A stretch of 5,133 nucleotides of DNA from contig JAKAYH010000211.1 of NCBI GenBank assembly GCA_021826835.1, positions 1 to 5,133 on the forward strand, in the 5' to 3' direction. Position numbers and translations under genes: made by a program. Under the pieces are notes generated by a model. That model did no database searches. It saw nothing but the letters and a program-made list of their open reading frames with translations, and was not told the DNA's origin. Below are positions 1-4,842 of the stretch, piece after piece. The stretch comes from Thermoplasmata archaeon. GTDB taxonomy: Archaea; Thermoplasmatota; Thermoplasmata; Thermoplasmatales; Thermoplasmataceae. Each line of letters starts with the position of its first letter. Position 1 is the stretch's first letter.

Positions 1-16
1 GCTTAATTGTGGTTTT

Positions 17-931
17 ATGATTCCAGCAGTAAAAGCGTTAATCGTTGGAATAATAGTAGTAAGTGTTGCTGTTCCCTCAGCTTATTTCGCATATAATTAC
101 AGCATATCTTCCCCTACTGAAGTTACTCATTATATTCCTAATAACTCTTCGGCAGTTATTCATCTGGTGAATAATACAAGTGATTATTATATATTTGAAG
201 GGACTGGTTATGATGGCATAATCTTGAATTACAGCTTCAGTTCCTTCACCAATAAAGCTCAATCCGTATCAAATTCAACTTCGATTTCGTCCACCTCTCC
301 TTCGAAAGGCAATTCTTCTGTGACTATCAAATTCTATGAAGCATTCCTTGGAAGCGACATATACAAAGTAAATATCTCGAACGTAAGCATAAGCAGCTTA
401 ATAACCCCAGGTTTACCGAACATAAGTTTCTCAAAAATTAGCCCTCTGAATAAGTCCATTACCATGTACGCTTCTCCCATTGGGGATTCATATGTGATCA
501 TTGGAAATTTGAATGCTACGCTTTACTCAATTTCCACAAATCATTTTGGAACTTACTGGAAAACCTCCCATAGTCTGATCATGAAAAATTATGCCTATGT
601 TTCTTTTTACTTAAACATAAGTTCAATACTTCTAAATCATAATCTTACCAGGTTAAAGAATAATGTAACCCTGACAACGAATCAATCTTACATTAGTGAA
701 GTGGGAAATCCGAGTCTGTTCGTTGTCTACGGTAATGCGACAAATAATATTACTAATGTGACTATTCAAATTTCGAACACCACTCTGTTACACGATCTGA
801 TCTCTGTTATAGAGAGCAAATATGGCAGCTACGTAATCAGTATGTCCAACCCAAATCCAAATAAGGCTATCTTTGAATTCAATATAGGCATAAAAGATTT
901 GGGTAATAAAAAATTCTTGAAGGGGTTCTAA
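17..931 (+). CDS. Sequon-rich, membrane-anchored extracellular protein of unknown function
   Basis: I do not recognise the family. The 304-residue product has one hydrophobic segment at residues 7-26, preceded by a single lysine (K6). This fits an uncleaved signal anchor or a signal peptide. The rest is a hydrophilic domain rich in Ser, Asn and Thr, with no second membrane helix and no cysteine. I count 21 Asn-X-Ser/Thr sites (X not Pro), for example N27, N42, N53, N99, N119, N135, N200, N216, N244 and N254. Heavy N-glycosylation on the outer face is therefore likely, as known for surface proteins of Thermoplasma-type archaea. The start at 17 puts the anchor right at the N terminus, but the frame stays open to the window edge, so a longer N terminus cannot be excluded. 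The downstream ABC operon has its own promoter, so a functional link is only positional. Confidence 0.75.
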   Translation: MIPAVKALIVGIIVVSVAVPSAYFAYNYSISSPTEVTHYIPNNSSAVIHLVNNTSDYYIFEGTGYDGIILNYSFSSFTNKAQSVSNSTSISSTSPSKGNSSVTIKFYEAFLGSDIYKVNISNVSISSLITPGLPNISFSKISPLNKSITMYASPIGDSYVIIGNLNATLYSISTNHFGTYWKTSHSLIMKNYAYVSFYLNISSILLNHNLTRLKNNVTLTTNQSYISEVGNPSLFVVYGNATNNITNVTIQISNTTLLHDLISVIESKYGSYVISMSNPNPNKAIFEFNIGIKDLGNKKFLKGF

Positions 932-978
932 GTTGATCTATGCCAAAACAATGAAACTGTAAGAATAAATTTAATTCA

Positions 979-995
979 TTTTTAAAAAGTTTTTT
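979..995 (+). terminator. Oligo-T transcription terminator after the surface-protein gene
   Basis: Two T runs on the coding strand, five at 979-983 and six at 990-995, are separated by AAAAAG and lie about 50-65 bases after the stop codon. Archaeal RNA polymerase commonly terminates at such oligo-T stretches without a strong hairpin. The position just before the next TATA box supports the call. Confidence 0.5.
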
Positions 996-1003
996 GTCCT
1001 ATG

Positions 1004-1012
1004 CTTATATAG
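1004..1012 (+). promoter_or_regulatory. TATA box of the ABC exporter operon
   Basis: The element CTTATATAG is centred at about 1008, 25 bases before the permease ATG at 1033. Archaeal TATA boxes sit about 25-27 bases before the transcription start, so the mRNA should begin at or next to the ATG and be leaderless. There is no Shine-Dalgarno before that ATG, which agrees. Confidence 0.6.
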
Positions 1013-1032
1013 ATTAAGGCTATTTAGCAGTA

Positions 1033-1869
1033 ATGGTAAGTAGGCTTGCTCTTTTGAAATATACCTATGTGTATTATTTTAGAAATTATTACAGATCCAG
1101 AAGCTTTTATCTAATGTTTCTTCTTTCATTGGTTGTATCAGGTTTATTGATATATTTATCGTTTAAATATTTGGGGGATGTTTCTATATTTGGGAAGAAA
1201 TTGGGGGTTATCTCAAGTGGAGGCAATGAAAACGAACTTCTATTAGGATGGCTTTGGGGTTTTCTTTTATCTTCCCTTCCCGTATTTGCTTCCGTATTCT
1301 TTGGTTCACCAGCCATTTCTAGTGAAATTGAAAATAAGACGGCTTTCCATATATTCACCCTTCCTATACCAAGAGTTATACTTTTATCAGGAAAATTCCT
1401 TGCTTCGGTCTCTGTAACGTCCATAATTGTCTTGACTTATTCCCTGATTGAGATTGCAACCTTCCAATATCTATTTGGAGTGATATTGATTCAGATGTTT
1501 TATAGTATTCTGCTAACACTATTATTCGTATTATCTATTTCTGCCGTTACGTTCATGATCAGCAGCATATTCAATAAAAATACTTATGCATACATTTCTG
1601 TGCTAATAACTTACCTTTTAGTATTTTATGCTGCAACTATAATCATAGAATTACTTTACAAAACCGTTCCATATTATTTACTGAACCAGGCATCGTCTAT
1701 CACCTACAGGGTCTTTATAGATCTTTCATTAGGAATTACTTTAACTGCCCCAAATCCATTCCCTGCATCACTTCATGCCATATTTAGCAATGCACTAATC
1801 ATGTTTCTTTATTTTCTGGTGGCCATTGGAATAACTGTGATCTTATTTGAACGGAAGGAGGTGAAATAG
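1033..1869 (+). CDS. ABC-2 type transporter permease
   Basis: This 278-residue membrane protein is the translocation subunit of an ABC exporter. Hydrophobic segments lie near residues 25-44, 71-91, 122-143, 153-178, 185-207 and 252-272, giving the six-helix plan of ABC-2 permeases. The N terminus carries R4, K9, R17, R21 and R23 and should be cytoplasmic. After helix 2, residues 96-121 (acidic E98 and E100, then PIPR at 111-114 and GK at 120-121) match the cytoplasmic segment typical of the family, where a conserved Pro-x-x-Arg precedes the next helix. The stop codon is 6 bases before the ATPase gene, so the two form an operon. The ATG at 1033 is chosen because it fits the TATA spacing. The substrate (lipid, drug, peptide or polysaccharide) cannot be read from the sequence. 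The family assignment rests on topology, this segment and the partner gene. Confidence 0.85.
   Translation: MVSRLALLKYTYVYYFRNYYRSRSFYLMFLLSLVVSGLLIYLSFKYLGDVSIFGKKLGVISSGGNENELLLGWLWGFLLSSLPVFASVFFGSPAISSEIENKTAFHIFTLPIPRVILLSGKFLASVSVTSIIVLTYSLIEIATFQYLFGVILIQMFYSILLTLLFVLSISAVTFMISSIFNKNTYAYISVLITYLLVFYAATIIIELLYKTVPYYLLNQASSITYRVFIDLSLGITLTAPNPFPASLHAIFSNALIMFLYFLVAIGITVILFERKEVK
1857..1864 (+). promoter_or_regulatory. Strong Shine-Dalgarno for the ABC ATPase gene
   Basis: GGAGGTGA complements the 3' end of archaeal 16S rRNA perfectly and lies inside the last codons of the permease gene, with 11 bases between it and the ATG at 1876. It fixes the ATPase start and suggests coupled expression of the two subunits from one mRNA. 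Confidence 0.8.
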
Positions 1870-1875
1870 ACGATT

Positions 1876-2760
1876 ATGCTTGAAGCTAATAATCTGAACA
1901 AAAACTACGGAAGATTAAAGGCTCTTAAAAATTTTGATCTTCAGGTTAATTCTGGGGAATGCTTGGTTCTCTTGGGCCCTAATGGCGCAGGAAAGAGTAC
2001 TTTTCTAAAATTATCAACAAATATAGTTCATCCGTCATCCGGATACGTTTCGATAAAGGGAGTTAAGGTCAACGAGGACCCAATGAAAGCTCTATCTTCC
2101 GTCGGTCCGCTGATAGAATTGCCGGAATTCTATCCATATTTGAATGGAATAGAGATCTTGAGATACGTGTGTAAAGTTAAGGGTGCCGATAAGGAGACAG
2201 TCTCGGCAGAGGTTGAAAAACTAACCAATGAATTGAGGATGGATGATTATATAAACAGGAAGTCAGGCCAATATTCTAGGGGAATGAAACAAAGACTGGC
2301 GCTGGCATGCGCAATGGCCATGGACCCGGAAATTCTAATACTTGACGAACCAACTTTTGGTCTTGACCCTAAGGGGATGAGAGAATTCATTGATATAATA
2401 AGAGAAATAAATGTTAAAAGAAAGAGGACAGTAATTCTTAGCACACACCTTATTTCGGAGGCAAGAGAGATCGCGAGCAGAGTTGTGATAATAAATGAAG
2501 GCGAGAAGAAAATTGAAATGGCAAATGACAAGGATACGAGGATGATTAACATAACTTTGTATAACCAGAGTGATCTTACATTTTTAGAGAAGTACGGAAT
2601 ATCAATTATGGAAAAAGGCGAAAACAACGCAACGATCAAGCTTCCAGATTCCTTGGAAAATGATGAACTTTTCTCCATTCTCTTAAGAGAAGGGGTAAGA
2701 ATAAAATGGGCTGAGCCTAGTAATACAATTGAAAGGAAATATCTCGAACTTGTAAAGTGA
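1876..2760 (+). CDS. ABC transporter ATP-binding protein (DrrA/NatA-like exporter type)
   Basis: This is the nucleotide-binding subunit that powers the upstream permease from the cytoplasmic face of the membrane. The 294-residue protein has the complete motif set in order: Walker A GPNGAGKST at 34-42, a Q-loop region at about 77-84 in which E81 sits where many families have Gln, signature YSRGMKQR at 133-140, Walker B ILILDEP at 153-159, D-loop GLDP at 162-165 and the switch histidine H191 in STH. Residues beyond about 215 form a C-terminal extension of roughly 80 residues, as is usual for exporter ATPases of the DrrA/NatA/BcrA group. All catalytic residues are present, so it should be active. 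SRGM in place of SGGQ and an acidic Q-loop are common in ABC-2 exporters and are not defects. The start is set by the GGAGGTGA site upstream. Confidence 0.95.
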   Translation: MLEANNLNKNYGRLKALKNFDLQVNSGECLVLLGPNGAGKSTFLKLSTNIVHPSSGYVSIKGVKVNEDPMKALSSVGPLIELPEFYPYLNGIEILRYVCKVKGADKETVSAEVEKLTNELRMDDYINRKSGQYSRGMKQRLALACAMAMDPEILILDEPTFGLDPKGMREFIDIIREINVKRKRTVILSTHLISEAREIASRVVIINEGEKKIEMANDKDTRMINITLYNQSDLTFLEKYGISIMEKGENNATIKLPDSLENDELFSILLREGVRIKWAEPSNTIERKYLELVK

Positions 2761-2778
2761 CCATATAAAGGGAATTGA

Positions 2779-2796
2779 AAAGATTTTTAAATCTTT
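2779..2796 (+). promoter_or_regulatory. TATA region with an 8+8 base inverted repeat, upstream of the DUF1059 gene
   Basis: AAAGATTT, a TT spacer and AAATCTTT form a perfect dyad whose centre (2787-2788) coincides with the TATA-like TTTTTAAAT at 2784-2792. The predicted transcription start is near 2814, about 6 bases before the ATG at 2820. The dyad starts 19 bases after the ATPase stop, so its T run could also help terminate the ABC operon. Whether it is an operator or simply a symmetric AT-rich TATA box cannot be decided here. Confidence 0.45.
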
Positions 2797-2819
2797 ATTA
2801 CATGATACTGGTGAGGATC

Positions 2820-2999
2820 ATGGGGAAATTTAGATATAAGTGTGAGGACACAGGATTTAAATGCGGATTTCATATTGAGGCCGATAGCAAAGAGGATATA
2901 ATGCATCATCTTCGAATTCACGCTATGCATGAACACAATATAGGTGAAGAAGATGCAAAACTTGAAGAAATGAAGAATCAAATAATCGAAAAAGTATAA
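2820..2999 (+). CDS. DUF1059 small metal-binding-like protein
   Basis: This 59-residue protein matches the DUF1059 pattern, a small family frequent in archaea: Tyr-Lys-Cys, then Gly-Phe-x-Cys, then spaced histidines. C8, C15, H30 and H34 could bind one zinc ion in a C2H2-like arrangement; H29, H37 and H39 are nearby. The C-terminal 18 residues are charged and probably helical. The molecular role of the family is not established. A longer frame from TTG at 2775 is rejected because it would run through the TATA region and adds residues unlike the family. ATG 2820 follows GGTGA at 2810-2814 with 5 bases between. The gene stands between the ABC and msr operons and appears to have its own promoter. 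Confidence 0.85.
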   Translation: MGKFRYKCEDTGFKCGFHIEADSKEDIMHHLRIHAMHEHNIGEEDAKLEEMKNQIIEKV

Positions 3000-3025
3000 T
3001 TTTATAATAAATAATATGCATTTCG

Positions 3026-3043
3026 AAAAGTGTCAAAAAGTGT
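3026..3043 (+). repeat. Two AAAAGTGT direct repeats exactly 10 bases apart, next to the msr TATA box
   Basis: AAAAGTGT occurs at 3026-3033 and 3036-3043, a period of one helical turn. The second copy runs directly into TTTTATAA, where the TFB recognition element would lie. Such phased copies upstream of a stress-gene promoter could be a regulator site, but a chance repeat in A-rich sequence is possible. Confidence 0.4.
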
Positions 3044-3058
3044 TTTATAATTATTAAT
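3043..3058 (+). promoter_or_regulatory. TATA box of the msrB-msrA operon
   Basis: TTTTATAA at 3043-3050 overlaps the start of a longer AT-rich element ending in TTATTAAT at 3051-3058. Depending on which half binds TBP, transcription would start between about 3073 and 3082. That leaves at most a few leader bases before the ATG at 3082 and excludes the TTG at 3067 as start. Confidence 0.5.
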
Positions 3059-3081
3059 AGCGTGCCTTGATATTGGTGATT

Positions 3082-3456
3082 ATGGAATATAGAAAATTAA
3101 CAAAGGATGAGGAGAGGGTCATTGTATTCAAGGGCACAGAGCGACCTTTTAGTGGAGAGTATGAATCAAACTTTAGGAAAGGAATTTATGAATGTAGAAG
3201 ATGTGGCAATCCTTTGTACAAATCTGAAAATAAATTTGATGCCGGATGTGGCTGGCCAAGCTTTGATGATGAAATACCGGGTAGTGTGAAGCGTATTATG
3301 GACATAGATGGAGTAAGGACGGAAATTCAATGTGCGAAGTGCGGTGCCCATCTTGGTCACGTCTTTTTAGGGGAAGGCTTTACTCCAAAAAATACAAGGC
3401 ACTGCGTTAATTCAATATCAATGATATTTAGGGAGGATGTTCCAGATGATAAGTGA
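3082..3456 (+). CDS. msrB: Peptide-methionine (R)-S-oxide reductase MsrB
   Basis: MsrB reduces the R epimer of methionine sulfoxide in proteins back to methionine in the cytoplasm, normally with thioredoxin as electron donor. The 124-residue protein is a full-length single domain. It has the entry motif [10 protein letters not shown] at 18-27, zinc-binding CxxC pairs at C38/C41 and C84/C87, the conserved GCGWPSF at 55-61 with likely resolving C56, GAHLGHVF at 88-95, and RHCVNS at 106-111 with catalytic C108. All key residues are present. ATG 3082 is preferred over TTG 3067: it fits the promoter spacing, and the five extra residues are not part of the family. GGTGAT at 3075-3080 is too close to this ATG to act as a normal ribosome site. 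The gene overlaps msrA by 11 bases. Confidence 0.97.
   Translation: MEYRKLTKDEERVIVFKGTERPFSGEYESNFRKGIYECRRCGNPLYKSENKFDAGCGWPSFDDEIPGSVKRIMDIDGVRTEIQCAKCGAHLGHVFLGEGFTPKNTRHCVNSISMIFREDVPDDK
3431..3436 (+). promoter_or_regulatory. Shine-Dalgarno that decides the msrA start
   Basis: GGGAGG lies inside the 3' end of msrB. It has 9 bases to ATG 3446 but touches the in-frame ATG at 3437, so 3446 is the working start. Ribosomes ending msrB would pass directly over it, suggesting translational coupling. Confidence 0.7.
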
Positions 3457-3976
3457 AATAATTCTAGGTGGAGGCTGTTTTTGGTGCACAGAGGCAGTTT
3501 TTGAAAGAATTGACGGAGTTACGGAAGTTGTTCCGGGGTATTCTGGTGGTACAATGGTAAATCCGTCCTATGAGGATGTTTGTACCGATACAACCGGACA
3601 CGCAGAGGTTATCAGGATTAAATTTGATACTGATAAGATTTCTTTAAGTCAGATACTCGAGATCTTTTTTGAGATTCACGATCCTACCACCATGAACAGG
3701 CAGGGTGCGGATGTGGGGACTCAATATAGATCGATTGTAATTTGCTTTGATAAGAATCAATTGGAATTTGTAAAAAGATATGTTGAGGAGCTCGATAGAA
3801 AAGGGAAATTCAATAGCCCAATAGTAACGCAGGTGGAGGCATTTAAAAATTTTTATCCCGCGGAAAGCTATCATATAAAATATTATGATAGGAATGAATC
3901 TAATCCGTATTGCAAAATAGTTATCAGCCCAAAGATTAGAAAATTAATGAGCCTTCATAACATACTTTTAAAATAA
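3446..3976 (+). CDS. msrA: Peptide-methionine (S)-S-oxide reductase MsrA
   Basis: MsrA reduces the S epimer of free and protein-bound methionine sulfoxide, complementing MsrB. The 176-residue protein has the catalytic motif GGGCFWC at 8-14 (nucleophile C11, second cysteine C14), PGYSGG at 30-35, NPSYEDVC at 39-46, TGHAE at 50-54 with E54 in the active site, [19 protein letters not shown] at 78-96, and YPAESYH at 137-143. C156 in PYC near the C terminus is a likely resolving cysteine. One small departure is I144 after YH, where Gln is usual. The length is normal. The start is ATG 3446, given by the upstream GGGAGG; the first 11 bases overlap the end of msrB. The separate msrB-then-msrA order contrasts with the fused forms seen in some bacteria. 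Methionine repair genes are often missing from extreme hyperthermophiles, which fits a moderate growth temperature. Confidence 0.97.
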   Translation: MISEIILGGGCFWCTEAVFERIDGVTEVVPGYSGGTMVNPSYEDVCTDTTGHAEVIRIKFDTDKISLSQILEIFFEIHDPTTMNRQGADVGTQYRSIVICFDKNQLEFVKRYVEELDRKGKFNSPIVTQVEAFKNFYPAESYHIKYYDRNESNPYCKIVISPKIRKLMSLHNILLK

Positions 3977-4025
3977 TTACCTCAATGACCTATTAAATAA
4001 TCATAATTTGCATATATTTCGCAAA

Positions 4026-4108
4026 CGCGAGGAGTGGGATTCGAACCCACGCTCTCTAAACGAGAAACAGCTTAGCAGGCTGCCGCCGTACCACTGGGCC
4101 ATCCTCGC
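4026..4108 (-). tRNA. tRNA-Ser (anticodon GCU)
   Basis: The minus strand folds as a class II tRNA. The acceptor stem pairs GCGAGGA (4108-4102) with TCCTCGC (4033-4027). The D stem is GCC/GGC around a loop with GTGGTA. The anticodon stem is GCAGC/GCTGT with loop CTGCTAA, anticodon at 4076-4074, reading AGU and AGC serine codons. A long variable arm TTCTC/GAGAG has loop GTTTA, and the T arm is GTGGG TTCGAAT CCCAC. The discriminator base is G (4026), the normal serine identity. CCA is not encoded and must be added enzymatically. There is no intron. The 5' end is only 7 bases after the stop codon of the upstream small gene, so it is probably processed from a shared transcript. It converges with msrA across 49 bases. 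Confidence 0.97.
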
Positions 4109-4115
4109 AATTAAG

Positions 4116-4277
4116 TCAGTCAGAAAATCTTTCCTGGAGATCGTTGGCAACCTGTTCAAGGACTTCTTCAAAATCCTCATTTTCTAAATTAACCACTTCT
4201 CCGCTTGGAAGGATAATCCTCGCCAGATATATGTCTCCATCCTTTGTAATTTCAACCTCTGCGAGCTGTGTTGTCAT
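4116..4277 (-). CDS. Small acidic protein of unknown function, upstream of tRNA-Ser
   Basis: I do not recognise the family. The 53-residue product is acidic. An N-terminal part with alternating hydrophobic residues (about residues 5-30: AEVEI, YLARIILPSG, VVNL) suggests a small beta-hairpin or sheet, and residues 34-51 (FEEVLEQVANDLQERF) look like an amphipathic helix. There are no cysteines and no membrane segment. It reads like a real gene: ordered secondary structure, a promoter in place and a clean stop. ATG 4277 is preferred over TTG 4298, because a TATA box centred near 4304 predicts transcription starting about 4278, making the mRNA leaderless. AGGT three bases before the ATG is at most a weak ribosome site. 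The gene is followed after 7 bases by tRNA-Ser on the same strand, so the two are probably co-transcribed. Confidence 0.7.
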   Translation of the reverse strand: MTTQLAEVEITKDGDIYLARIILPSGEVVNLENEDFEEVLEQVANDLQERFSD

Positions 4278-4297
4278 CAAACCTGTAATAGCATGCA

Positions 4298-4312
4298 ATA
4301 TAATATATTTTT
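4298..4312 (-). promoter_or_regulatory. TATA box of the small protein/tRNA-Ser unit
   Basis: On the minus strand the sequence reads AAAAATATATTATAT, with the core ATATATTA at 4308-4301. Its centre is 27 bases from the ATG at 4277, the expected spacing for a leaderless archaeal transcript. No other TATA-like element fits in the 7 bases between the small gene and the tRNA. Confidence 0.6.
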
Positions 4313-4315
4313 TAT

Positions 4316-4325
4316 GCAGATCTGC
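4316..4325. repeat. Perfect 10-base palindrome GCAGATCTGC upstream of the small protein/tRNA promoter
   Basis: The palindrome lies 7 bases upstream of the TATA core, at about -39 to -48 from the predicted transcription start. It is GC-richer than its surroundings and flanked on both sides by TTTAT. The position suits a regulator or an upstream activator site; no factor is known for it from the sequence alone. Confidence 0.4.
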
Positions 4326-4699
4326 TTTATTTTGGTATTTTCATTATTGCGACTCATTCAATTAACCATTTAACTGCTTTATGTACATGAAGTGAACCTT
4401 TTTCCTCCATAATCACATAGATAAAGGATAACGAGTTCTCATTTTAGCTCCGCTTTTATCTTTTCCACTTTCAGTTTAGAAGACCTTTTGAAACTTACTA
4501 TGTTCCATCTTCACACATCCACAACTCAACGCAATTAGGTTTCCCTTTATTCATTTAGTTACCAGGATAGGGAAATAGAAAAATTTTAAACCCGATGCTA
4601 AAGTCTTTCCTGATATCATCCTATGGAAATTTTGGAGCATGATTTCCCCTTGATTCTTTAAGGAGAAGGTTAAGGTTTGAATTTAAAGGCAATGAAACG
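4326..4699. other. Long stretch without a convincing gene
   Basis: No frame on either strand gives a convincing intact protein. Visible items are a TATA-like AAATTTTAAA at 4581-4590 that could work in either direction; a 7-base inverted repeat TTTCCCT (4540-4546) with AGGGAAA (4569-4575); hexamers AAGGAG, AAGGTT, AAGGTT in tandem at 4660-4677; and, on the minus strand, short open pieces in different frames at 4554-4498, 4507-4439 and 4410-4354 that may be remains of a small gene. On the plus strand a 12-codon frame from ATG 4623 is too short to support. Confidence 0.5.
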
Positions 4700-4741
4700 A
4701 TATACAAATTACATATTCATCTCTCATCTCAAGTTGTATAT
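4700..4741. repeat. 8-base inverted repeat (ATATACAA / TTGTATAT) whose right arm overlaps a TATA box
   Basis: The arms lie at 4700-4707 and 4734-4741, separated by 26 bases. The right arm enters the TATA-like TATATTTTAT at 4737-4746. Spaced half-sites for a regulator or a weak hairpin are possible; AT-rich chance is a serious alternative. Confidence 0.3.
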
Positions 4742-4746
4742 TTTAT
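4737..4746 (+). promoter_or_regulatory. Candidate TATA box for the MFS transporter gene
   Basis: TATATTTTAT is centred about 24 bases before an in-frame ATG at 4765 and about 100 bases before the ATG at 4843. It would make a leaderless transcript for a longer protein or a leader of roughly 75 bases for the shorter one. A weaker TATTTATT at 4818-4825 lies about 21 bases before 4843, rather close for a promoter of that start. Confidence 0.4.
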
Positions 4747-4842
4747 TCTTAATTGATTGTAAATATGATTATTAACCATTTCAATCTCAGCTTTACACTT
4801 TGGCACTATTGGAATTCTATTTATTTTGAAATCGAATACCTC

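Noticed and set aside
133..141. Variant ABC signature (SRGM) and acidic Q-loop as signs of an inactive or novel ATPase (residue numbers of the ATPase)
   Set aside because: Both occur regularly in ABC-2 exporter ATPases, and all catalytic residues are intact.
1107..1424. 105-codon minus-strand frame inside the permease gene
   Set aside because: It lies wholly antisense to a well-supported permease, has no promoter or ribosome site, and its composition looks like a shadow of membrane-protein codons.
2247..2678. 143-codon minus-strand frame inside the ABC ATPase gene
   Set aside because: It is antisense to the conserved signature and Walker B region, whose coding is certain. Its serine- and isoleucine-rich content is typical of a reverse-strand shadow.
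2775..2819. 15-residue N-terminal extension of the DUF1059 protein from TTG
   Set aside because: It overlaps the TATA element and dyad, and family members start close to the first conserved cysteine.
3067..3081. TTG start for msrB, adding five residues
   Set aside because: It would lie upstream of the predicted transcription start, and ATG 3082 fits both promoter and family.
4026..4108. tRNA gene as an integration site for a mobile element
   Set aside because: No duplicate of the tRNA 3' end, integrase gene or other element signature was found in the window.
4144..4365. 73-codon plus-strand frame opposite the small acidic protein gene
   Set aside because: It is antisense to a better-supported gene and runs through that gene's promoter. 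It has no promoter or ribosome site of its own.
4623..4661. 12-codon plus-strand frame as a leader peptide for the MFS gene
   Set aside because: A TATA-like element is upstream at 4581-4590, but the frame is too short, has no regulatory codon run and no attenuator hairpin can be seen before the MFS start.
4660..4677. AAGGAG, AAGGTT, AAGGTT tandem hexamers
   Set aside because: Only three imperfect units, with no link to a promoter or gene start; probably chance.
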